NCBI GenBank assembly: GCA_032622095.1
Contig: CP136064.1
Coordinates: 261,309,863 to 261,373,862, forward strand
DNA length: 64,000 bases
Reading direction: 5' to 3'
Source: Siphonodentalium dalli
Lineage: Eukaryota > Mollusca > Scaphopoda > Gadilida > Siphonodentaliidae
This document shows, piece by piece, positions 45,081 to 55,020 of this stretch (position 1 is the stretch's first letter; each line of letters starts with the position of its first letter). The translations under genes and the position numbers were made by a program. The notes beneath the pieces were generated by a model, which was not told where the DNA came from, searched no databases, and saw only the letters and a program-made list of their open reading frames with translations.

Positions 45081-46373
45081 TTCGAATAATAGTCTGGTCG
45101 ATAAAAGGTTTGACCAAGAAAAAAATTGCACTAAGTTGGTTTGTATAGCATTTTGAAGAGGAAGCTCTCCTCTATAAAATATCCAAAATCCGCTAGTATC
45201 CGCTTTGAGCATTTTTTGTAATTCAAGATGGCGTCCAAGATGGCTGCCATTTTCCTATAAGTCAGCTTGATGCAATTATAGTGAGAACCTCTTGTCATAT
45301 GTATACACATGTATACATTTTAATGAAGCTAAGACATCACGCCACCTTTATGTGCCAAAAGATGGCCGCCAAAATGGCGACCGGAAGTGGAGTTTTTATG
45401 TTTTTTACTAATATCTTTAAGATAAGTTTCTGTGGTGTGGAACTGGTTGAGAATTGTGACTTTATTTTGTATTTAGCATGTTAACTGACCATTGGAGCAA
45501 TGCAATAAGCTGTTCGTGTGGTCCACACCCCTTCCGATCACTCAAAAATTCGATTTTACAAAACGCGGTATAACATTTCACAAAAGATCCCCAAGATTCT
45601 AATCATATTTCATCAAGAAGTGGGAAGAACTGTGCAATTTAAGTGATCCATTCTATATCTTATTGGTATTCGAACTCAATGGTACCAAAATTGTCACTTT
45701 GGCTCAAAATGGCCGCCAAAATGTGGAAAATGGTAATTATTATCCCAGCGTGCCATGCAACCGCTTACAAGTTGTGATGATGCACACAATTGACTATTCT
45801 GTCTCACATAGCTTGAGTACTAACAAACCTGATATCAAAATCGGCAAAAAATCGCAATCAAAGCAATATCGATTTTGCCAAAAGCTTCCTTGTTTTTGAA
45901 CGGAAATGGGCAGAACGTTGAAACGGAACTGAGAGGGATCATATTATGTGGCTATTCTGGCCCATTAGCATCAACATTGATCAACTTAATACAGTGTGTA
46001 TGTCTGTTGACTGGATTGTCATAGGCGAGGTGAGTAGGTACACATGGAGTTATTGTATTCATGAATGATGTGGATAGTTATACAGTGTGTGACCATATGG
46101 TCATGGGTGGGATGTCCATAATGAGATGTATAGGTATATAAGGAGTAGCTGTATGGTGATGTGTGATGTGAACATGTTTACAGTGAGTGGCTGCCTGGTC
46201 ATTGAAGTGGTGTATGGTCATAACGAGAGCAGCTACACTGTCCTGTATGTATATATGGAGTGACTGTGTGGTCAGGGTGGGCTGTACATAACAAATTTAA
46301 TGAAATTTCGTCTTCTTCACAGCTTGGCACAGGCGGCTTAACATGAAGGGGAGCAGATTGTCTTTCTTGACAG

Positions 46374-46479
46374 AGACCTTGTGGCGATATGGGTATCATA
46401 CAAAGACGGCACCATCAAGACAACCGAATTCCTGAAGGATGTGAACGCGATCTACAAGAATGGCCAATCCAAGAAATAA
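46374..46479 (+). CDS. Putative terminal exon, unidentified gene
   Basis: Acceptor TCTTTCTTGACAG|A and an open frame of 34 codons to TAA at 46477-46479: DLVAIWVSYKDGTIKTTEFL and then KDVNAIYKNGQSKK. The composition is protein-like with no repeat character. DGTIKTTEF resembles the second half of an EF-hand loop, but its first acidic positions are missing, so this is only a hint. AATAAA signals follow at about 46554 and 46671. No partner exon was found; it may be a gene fragment captured in FB2. Confidence 0.4.
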
Positions 46480-46859
46480 AGAAGAAGAATAAAGAAGAAG
46501 ACCTACGCAAAGAAGAAGAAAGAAGAAGACCTACGCAATGTTTTAATCTTGATAAATAAATAATGTATTGACTGATTTTTCCATGTTTTATCTTGTTTTT
46601 AATCATTAAATAACCAGATGTTTTATCATGTAAACTGTATATATTTACTGTTTTAACTTGTTTTTAATCAATAAATGTTCATATCTTTCATCATATATTC
46701 ACGTTATTGTTCGAATTTGTTGCAGTGTTAATTACTATGTGTGTATACCCATTACTATTGTTGCGAATAAAACGTTAATTGCAAACATAAATCTCCATTG
46801 TCATCAAAAGACCGGTCCCAAATCAAAGGCAATTAACATGCCGTCCAATTAACACCCAC

Positions 46860-46985
46860 ACTACCTAATTACCCGAATTGAATAGGGGCCGAACAAGCCC
46901 GGCCGAACAAGCCCGGCCGAAAGAGCCCTGGACCGAAAAGTCGAAGACCGAAAGAGCCCTGGACCGAATCGACCCGCTCCCTGCG
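46860..46985. repeat. GCCCGGCCGAA-type short tandem repeat
   Basis: Repeats of GGCCGAACAAGCCC and GACCGAAAGAGCCCTG over about 110 bp. Nothing coding is seen in 46680-47480. Confidence 0.75.
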
Positions 46986-47489
46986 TAACGTAACCATCAC
47001 AAGTATAACGTACTATGGTAACAACATATCGCCAAATTCATGCTTCAAACATTTTAAACATGTCATCTTCGGCTTCTTTTATTTTATTTTATGAAAATGA
47101 ATAATAAATGGGGTGATAAATATGTATATATATAACGACAAATAGAATCAAATTAGCCATTTTCCCGTGAAACTTAGGACAGGCAATCCAGGTACAAAAA
47201 TTGGTGAAATATGAGTACGAACGTCAAAGTGTTCCCCTATCGTATTGCGATAATCGCCAACCCATTATTTTTCTGACATTTTTAATTCGGAAGAATCACT
47301 AACATCTGAGTGATTTAGACGTGATATTGGCGTCGAAAGAACTAAAAGAGACGACATATTACATAAATAACAACCATGGCGTATTTGGAGAGCGGATAAA
47401 ACCAGGATAAAAGAGAAGTTAGGAAAATAATCTGCGAAACCGTTAATCGTGTATTGACAGTTGTTGAACTAATTTATTAATATTATTCA

Positions 47490-47854
47490 GCTGCTTTCAA
47501 CAAGTGGACAATTTGTCAATAATAGCTTGAATCTTTATTCTACATGTGAAAGAACGGCGGCTGAAATATTTGCTGCCAAAATTAGATTTGTGCCTGATGA
47601 CTCCTTCAAGGTTACATGTACCGTACACAATACTGCACAGTACATAACGTGTGGTGAACGTTTTTCGCTGTGGCATTGTGGACGACTACCCCAAGTTGAA
47701 GTTCATTCCGGCTTGGTTTGGTGATCGAGACTGTTACTTGTTCGATTGCGGACAGTTGTTAAAAGACGGTCTGATTTCGGTGAACTCCTTTGATAACCGC
47801 ACAAGTTTAAATTCTGCGAAAAAAGGCTTATTAATCATCGACAATTTCCACTAA
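47490..47854 (+). pseudogene. Unassigned protein-like sequence with a frameshift
   Basis: After TTATTATTCAG, one frame is open from 47490 to the stop near 47722 (CERTAAEIFAAKIRFVPDDS, FKVTCTVHNTAQYITCGERF). Another frame, open from 47651 to 47854, reads WFGDRDCYLFDCGQLL and NSFDNRTSLNS. The two overlap and look like one domain split by a one-base indel around 47650-47700. No family recognised. It lies in the loop of FB2. Confidence 0.35.
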
Positions 47855-48633
47855 ATTCATCGAGAGCAGTGATGCATGCCAATTAATCGATGAATCATGA
47901 CATGATCTATTCAATCGAATCAAAGGTCTGACTTCATTCAGATGAACACAAGGATGAAGCTTCGATGTCAAGCAATAGTGACAATAATAACAACGACTCA
48001 ACGAGCAGCTATTAATATTAGAATTTAGAATGGTGAAAATGCAGTTGACAGTACGGTATTTGTTCAGAATCTGATTCTTTCCGAGCACATTGACATGCAT
48101 GTACAATTACAAGAGAGGATATGCGGCGTGCGCACCAGTGTAATTCACATAGCTCCAACGTCAAAAAAACAATGAAACTGATGCCGTGTAGTGATGGATA
48201 ATCTTATCAAACTATCTTCGGCTGATTCACTGATATTTCATGGAACATTGTCGCCAAGTCATTGCGCACAGTTACATGTTTATTGGATCTGCTGTTGTCC
48301 TGAAGGGACCAATCCCAAATACCGGTAGCTGTTGTTGATATATACAGTAGTACAGTACCAGTCAAAAGAAGTGGTGTATTAAGCATGCTATTTTGGCAAG
48401 TGGAAACACTTATAAGCATGTCGCTTGTGATATTATTGCAATATTTTGCGCTTAATATGGTGACACTTTGCGCTCAAAATTGTGACATTTAAATCAAATG
48501 TTGCAAGGTTTGTTTCCGCGATTCACTCAAAATGTGACCGCAACAAAGCGTTCATAATTGCATGCATTTCTGAAAACACATTCATTTGTTAAATAGAGGT
48601 ATTCACCAAGTGCTATGACTGTGTGGATATGCA

Positions 48634-48735
48634 CGCTTGTATCAAGCCAAGGCGGTGTTCCTGAAATTATTGTGACGAGCCTGAAGGCAAGTCACGATGT
48701 GTGTCGGAAACCCCACCGTGGCTTGATACAAGCGC
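48634..48735. repeat. Inverted repeat, ~22-bp arms
   Basis: GCTTGTATCAAGCCAAGGCG pairs with CCACCGTGGCTTGATACAAGC around a 60-base loop. Nothing else is recognised in 47860-49160. Confidence 0.75.
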
Positions 48736-49166
48736 TCAGTTCCACACATAGTGGTGAAGAATTGAAGATATTTATCATATAATTTTTCTTCTAAAAAAAC
48801 TCTTCATTTCCTCCGATTTAATCTTCTATGTTGGTCGTTCGTTATCATTTTAATGTAAGCATAAATTTCTGTTTCAATTTGAAACAATTATCGACTGGTC
48901 AGATATTGAATGTATATTCAATGCATACTAGTATTCTGTGATGAATAATTTTCTTTCAAGATAAAACATTGTTTATATTGTCTAATTGTTTCAATAGTTA
49001 ATAAAATTTATGTTGATACCTGTAAGTCATTATTTTCAGTTATTTTAATCTGCAGTTGCGATGTTCAGCTGAGGCTGCAGGGCTATGATACCCCCAATAA
49101 TTAGTCCCAATTAAATGTACTATCTGGATACAGTGATGACTTAGTCAAGCCTTAGTCATTTCTGAC

Positions 49167-49222
49167 TAGTAAATAGTATGCACAGAAATTCATATACAGC
49201 TGTTTACAGTGAATTTCCCCCC
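49167..49222. mobile_element. Fragment of the poly-G-terminus MITE
   Basis: TAAATAGTATGCACAGAAAT to GTGAATTTCCCCCC matches the middle of the MITEs at 8708 and 10139. It is cut by the next element. Confidence 0.85.
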
Positions 49223-49538
49223 GCACTGAAAAAAAAAACTTAGTCAAAAGTAACTAAGTTACCTTAGTCAGAACCCCCGTCTCAAAACTAACTAACTTAG
49301 CTTAGTCAGAAATGACTAAGGTTGCCCTTAGTCATTTCCGACTAAGGCCTTAGTCATTTCTGACTAAGGGCTTATTTATTTCTGACTAAGGCCTTAGTCA
49401 GAAATGACTAAGGCCTTAGTCAGAAATGACTAAGGGCAACCTTAGTCATTTCTGACTAAGCTAAGTTAGTTAGTTTTGAGACGGGGGTTCTGACTAAGGT
49501 AACTTAGTTACTTTTAACTAAGTTTTTTTTTTCAGTGC
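49223..49538. mobile_element. 316-bp foldback MITE of CTTAGTCA repeats
   Basis: Ends GCACTGAAAA and TTTTCAGTGC. The two halves are almost perfect complements along the full length (ACTTAGTCAAAAGTAACTAA, GAACCCCCGTCTCAAAACTA). Inside are several copies of CCTTAGTCATTTCTGACTAA, itself nearly palindromic. No coding. Confidence 0.92.
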
Positions 49539-49554
49539 GACTAGTGTATATAGA

Positions 49555-50660
49555 GAGTGACCTCATGGTGATGAGCGAGATGTGTATGTTTATATGTAGG
49601 GTATACTGTATTGTCATTGGTGGTGTGTACAAGCATACAGTGAATATCTGAATGCTCATGGAGAGGGTGTATATCTATACAGCGAGTGGCTGAATTGTCA
49701 CGATTGAGCTGTATTGTCTGTATTGTACGAATGGCTGTGTGTGCGACTATTTGTATATCTAGAAGGGCTGTATGGCCATTGATGAGGTATATATATACAC
49801 ATGGAGTGACGCTGTGGTCATGGTGAGGTGTATATGTATATCATGAGAGACTACATGGTCATGGCACGGCCAAATTGTACAATATGTACATAGGTATGGC
49901 AAAATTAATGGTGGGGTGAATTGATATACAAGGAGTGACTATGATAACGAATGTGGTTTATGCGTATACAGAGAGAGGCTGACTTGTCATGGGTCAGGTA
50001 TATATGCAAGTCTGGAGTGTATGAATGGCCGTATGCGCGGTACGAGACATTGATATATCTAGAGGTGCTGTAAGGCCACTTTTGTGAGGTCTATATGTAT
50101 ATACCTGGAGGACACTATAGTTTTGGGTTGGGTGTGTATGTATATCTTGAGTGACTATATGGCCACGGGTGTCGCAAATATGTATATATACAGGAAGTGA
50201 GACTGTATGACCACTGGTGAGGCAAATAGGTATACAAGAAGTGATGTATGATCATGGACGAAGCGAACGTGTATGGAGTGACTGTATGGTCATCGGTGAG
50301 GTGTATATGTATATATTTAGTGGTTGTATAGCTATGCATGTGCACATAAATATACACGGAGTGACTGTATGGCCTATGGTTAGGCGAATAGGTATACAAG
50401 AGGTTACTTTGTGTTCATATATGTAGTTAATATGTATACAGGTCATGTGAGGTGTATGAGTATTCCTGGTGTGTCGGCCTGGTTATTCATGGCTATAGGG
50501 TCACGCGTTGGTGTATGGGTAAACCCAATTGTGGCTGCGTGGTAATGGGTGGGGTGTATGTCTATACAGCGAGTGGCACATGTCCATTTACGTGGTGTTC
50601 ATGTATATATGGAGTGACTGCATGCTCATGTGTGATTTGTACTGTTGCACCTTTGTGTGA
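49555..50660 (+). repeat. FB2 inner satellite
   Basis: GTGACTGTATGGTCATGG-type units as in FB1 left arm. The ORFs are repeat translations. It ends at the CTATCGCTTTCCACAATAAC segment at 50662. Confidence 0.8.
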
Positions 50661-52179
50661 CTATCGCTTTCCACAATAACTCAAGGATGTGTTAATCGAT
50701 AGGGGTAATATCAGAGTGTTCTCCACATTAATTGCGTTTTATATGCAATGTGAAGAAAACGTTTTTCCTGACAATAGTTTATAAGTTAATAAATTTTGAT
50801 GCTAATATGCCAGAGTAGCCACATAATATGATACCTTTCAGTTCAGTTTCAACGTTATGTCCGTTTCCGTTATAAAACATGGACAGAATCCCAAAAGAGG
50901 TGTTCGGCAAAATCCATACTGCATCCCTTAAAATGAATTTGTCGTACCTCATAAGGTTTTCTGGGACAACCATAATATAAGATTAAGTTGTCAGTTGATT
51001 AAGTAGCATGTTTAATAACCAAGTGAGTCACAATTTGCTACCATTTCGGAGCAGCAGAGAACAGTGTTCGGAATATAAACTTTTTACCAAATATGGTTGC
51101 CATTTTGCAAGTCATCTTGAGTAATATTGTCTAAAGCACCACACTATGCCATATTTAAGGCATATCAAAATACAAAGAACCTTTGATACTAAAGATAGTT
51201 CCATTTTACTTGACAAAAATGGTCCAAACATGAAAAGTGATTTTATTGCCGAGTTTGATGTTGTTTGTGATAGAAAAATCCCATAATTCTGGTAATTACA
51301 GAATAGTAAATAGTAAAAATTAATCAAGGTGCATCAGAAATGTTGTTATTCAATGCATATAAGACAGAATAGTCATTTGTGTACATCATCACAACTTGTA
51401 AGCGGTTGCATGGCACGCTGGGATAATAATTACCATTTTCCATATTTTAGCGGCCATTTTGACAGCCATTTTGAGCCAAAGTGACAATTGTGGTACCATT
51501 GAGTTCGAATATCAATAAGATATAGAATGCATCAGTTACATTGCAAAGTTCTTCCCACTTCTTGGTGAAATACGACCAGAATCCCAAAGGGGATCTTTTG
51601 TGAAATGTTATACCGCGTTTTGTAAACTCGAATTTTTGAGTGATCGGAAGTGGTGTGGACCCCACGAACAGCATATTTCATTTCATTGCTGCAATGGTCA
51701 GTTAATATGCCATGTACAAAATAAAGTCACAATTCTCAACCAGTTCCAAACCACAGAAACTTATCTTAAGAGTATTAGTAAAAAACGTAAAAATTCCACT
51801 TCCGGTCGCCATTTTGGCGGCCATCTTGGACGGGGAGCTCCAATTTTGTCACGTAATTATGGCGTTATGTTATAGCTTCACAAAAATGTATACATGTGTA
51901 TACATATGACAAGATGTTCTCACTATAATTGCATCAAGCTGACTTATAGGAAAATGGCAGCCATCTTGGACGCCATCTTGAATTACAAAAAATGCTCAAA
52001 GCGGATTTTAGCGGATTTTGGATATGTTATAGAGGAGAGCTTCCTCTTCAATAAAATCTTGTAGCAATAAGTAAAATGTCCGAACAGTGGAATACATTAT
52101 AATTATGCATGGATTAGTATTGTACATATTATTTGTTTTGCGTTGTCCTAATCTTCCGTACCTCATATATGACTGCAAT

Positions 52180-53110
52180 CAGGGACGTGGCTAGAGGGTC
52201 TCCGTTCGGGGGGTGTCCACCTTGGGAAATTCCAATTGCACCCCCCTTAAATCAGAATCAGACCACACACAAGTTTTGCATAATCCATTTGCACCCCCTT
52301 GCTCCTCCGTGCTGAGGCCTAATATCCTATATATTCATAAATCATGGTTTTATATTCCCGGTATGAGAACATTCAGATATTTTAACCTGAAACATTGCAT
52401 AAATCCTACATCTAGTGGTCTAACTCTAGAAAAATGCACACGGCTACGGGCAAGAGACCAGGACACACCGGGCTGATCATGGTTGTTCGGCCCGGTTTGA
52501 GAAAATTTTAAAACTATACAAGAAAATCGCAAATCCTAGCATCTGGACTGGCCTCGACTGAAGGTTTCCTATAGTGTTGGAAATATCAAACTTGAAATCT
52601 GAACAAGAAAATCGAAAAATCCTAGCATCTAGACTAGCCTCAACAAGCCTTCCTAGAGTTGGAAATTTCAAACCTGACTCTCAGGTTGGAAAATTTCCAA
52701 TTGATGACAATTCCAATGACATTGTTGACCAAATGTATGACAATATTGTTTTCTTAAATTAACCAGCAGTTTTTGCCTGGCCACGGGGGCGGGACCAGGA
52801 CACAAGCTTTCCAAGTGTTTTAAATTTCCAACCTGACACCCCACCTAAGGTTGGAAAATTTCCAACTGATTGCCATTTCAGTCCAAATTTTTTACCAAAA
52901 AAAGGAAAATATGCAAATATTGGTCCAAAAATAATTAATTCCCCCAATAAATTGTTTGAAAATCAAACTACGAGAACTTTTTCAACCTATTGTTGATGTG
53001 AAATTTCCAATTAATGTTTTAGCAGGTATGAATTTCCAACTGTTGAAAATTTTGACCAAAGTTGGGGGGGGGGGTGAGACACCCCAACCCCCCTTGTCGC
53101 CACATCTCTG
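52180..53110. mobile_element. hAT-type MITE, copy 2
   Basis: Inverted relative to copy 1. TIR CAGGGACGTGGCTAGAGGG and GCCACATCTCTG. 8-bp duplication ACTGCAAT / ACTGTAAT (one mismatch). Shares TTGGAAATTTCCAAC and GGGCCGAAC…CCGGTGT blocks with copy 1. Confidence 0.88.
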
Positions 53111-53359
53111 ACTGTAATATTATTATGCTTCGTTTTACATATGTTCCTTTTGTTTTCAACTGTATATGTGTAAGGTGTATCTTTGTGAGCTCTTCATTAA
53201 TGGAGGAAATATATAAATATTGAGTACGTTTTAATCACATTTAGTCAATCCCCTCCGACAGGGTCATATATACTTGCCAATCTACACAGAACGGGGGCAT
53301 ACTGATGATTTATGAATGGTCTCAGCTAATGCACTCCTGGAATCAGCTTTGAAAATATG

Positions 53360-53800
53360 GTCTCTCATTAGGGTTAGTTAAAATACAGGTATGGTCCCAT
53401 GACGGTTAATTAAAATATGGCCACATCCAGAGAGGGTTAATTAAAATATGGTCCGATGAGGGTTAATTATAATATAGTCACATGAGGGTTAATTAAAATG
53501 GTACCATGGTTTTTAATTAAAATATGGTCCCATAACAGCTCAGATTTAATTAAACTATGGTCCCACGAGGGTGAATAATACTATGGACCCATGGGCGTTA
53601 ATTTAAATATGGTCACATAAAGGTAAATTTAATATGGTAACATGAGAGTTAACTAAAGATAAGACATGGTCCCATTATGAGGGTTAATTAAAATAAAATT
53701 TTGGTGTCATCAGTGTTGATTAAACTAGGGTCCCATGGGGTTAACAATTTAGTCTCATGATGGTCAATTAAAATATGGTCCAATGACGACTAATTAAAAT
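53360..53800. repeat. Minisatellite, ~26-bp unit (GGGTTAATTAAAATATGGTC)
   Basis: About 15 degenerate units of GGGTTAATTAAAATATGGTC plus CCATGA. No gene. Confidence 0.85.
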
Positions 53801-53984
53801 ATGCCCTCTCCCATGAGGATCACCTGGGTGGGGGTGGGTAGGGACCATCCCGATGGGATACTGTATGGACCATCTTCGAGAACGATTCGGATTTCGTTTC
53901 GATTTGACCACATGGGTGGGTTGTTTGCCCGAAATACCCCACCTGGAAACACAACGCCCCTGACACACACGAAAGTTTAAATTT

Positions 53985-54770
53985 AGAGTCGCTTTAGGCG
54001 TTTAGGTATTATGGCCTGCCACCCTACAACACCCTTTGTTTGACCTAAATCGGCCAAATGGGTAATGGCGTGGGTATCCCATTTGAACACCTCTGGGCAG
54101 CGGCCAATTTGGATCGGGTGGGGTGAGTGTGGTGAATATTTAGATTGGCTCGGTGGCCATCCTACACCCTTTGGTTGACCTAAATCAGCCAAGGTGGCGA
54201 TAACTGGCACGGGCGCCCTATTTGAATCCCTCTGGAGGGCGGTCATTTTCGATAGGGTGGGGTGAGTGGATTTAATATTAAGATTGGCTTGGGGCCAAAC
54301 TACAACATCCTTTGTTTGACCTAAATCGGTCAAGGGGCCGATAAATGGCATAGTTGCCCTATTTTAACCCATCTGGATGGCGGCCATTTTGGATCGGAGT
54401 GGGGTGAGTGGGGTGAATATTTAGATTGGCTTGTGGCCACCTTACATCCCAACACCATTTGTTTGATCTAAATCGGTCAAAGGGCCGAGAAATGACATGA
54501 TATTTTGTGCCATATTTGAACCCCTCTGCGTGGCGGCCATTTTGGATCGGGGTGGGGTGATTGAGGTGAATAATTATAATGGTTTTGGGGCTACCCTACA
54601 CAATCCTTAGTTTGACCTAAATCGGTCATTGGCAGAGAAATGCATGGTTGCCCTATTTGAACTCCTCTGGGCGGTGGCCATTTTAGATCGGGTGGGGTGT
54701 GTGGTGTGTGTGGAAAGAATGTCTTGGCGGCAACCCTACAACACCCTTTGTTTGACCTAAATATAAACAT
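53985..54770 (-). repeat. ~140-bp satellite, free-standing array
   Basis: Five to six units with CACCCTTTGTTTGACCTAAA, TCGGTCAAGGGGCCGA and GGCGGCCATTTTGGATCGGG, the same satellite found inside the TA MITE at 17.0-17.7 kb. No TTCGTGGCCACGAA arms here. Confidence 0.88.
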
Positions 54771-54850
54771 TTTTAGAATAAGGAATAAAGAATGGAAGTC
54801 ATCTTCGTCTTCTTGTTGTATAAATTGAGTAGCCTATCTATTGTTCTTAA

Positions 54851-55020
54851 AGGTACTCAATCTGATCAGACGCTCCTAAATTACTATTTCTTTGGCTTCG
54901 TTGGTAAACAATATTTGATTCGAGTTGAGGAACCCACCCATCAAAGCTCAGAGTGATTAGATATCGATGTTTGGAGTTTGTTATTTCTATTGTTTGTGGC
55001 CCAGAAATAAAAAGTGACTT
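54851..55020 (-). mobile_element. TTAA MITE family, copy 5 (partial, inverted)
   Basis: TTAA at 54847-54850, then AGGTACTCAATCTGATCAGA directly joined to the inverted right half (ACTATTTCTTTGGCTTCG, GAGGAACCCACCCATCAAAG). Confidence 0.75.

Larger units (their letters stand above)
45150..52055. mobile_element. Giant foldback element FB2 (6.9 kb)
   Basis: Outer arms are complementary: TTTTGAAGAGGAAGCTCTCC at 45151 against GGAGAGCTTCCTCTTCA ending at 52050, then CAAGATGGCGTCCAAGATGG blocks, CCGAAGTG-type motifs and the 45660-45830 block against 51380-51500. The core is homologous to FB1 (AAAATGGCCGCCAAAATG, GTATGGTCAT satellite, CTATCGCTTTCCACAATAAC at 50662), but the outermost sequence differs. 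The left arm is shortened. The loop (46280-49550) carries foreign material including an exon-like segment. Confidence 0.8.
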
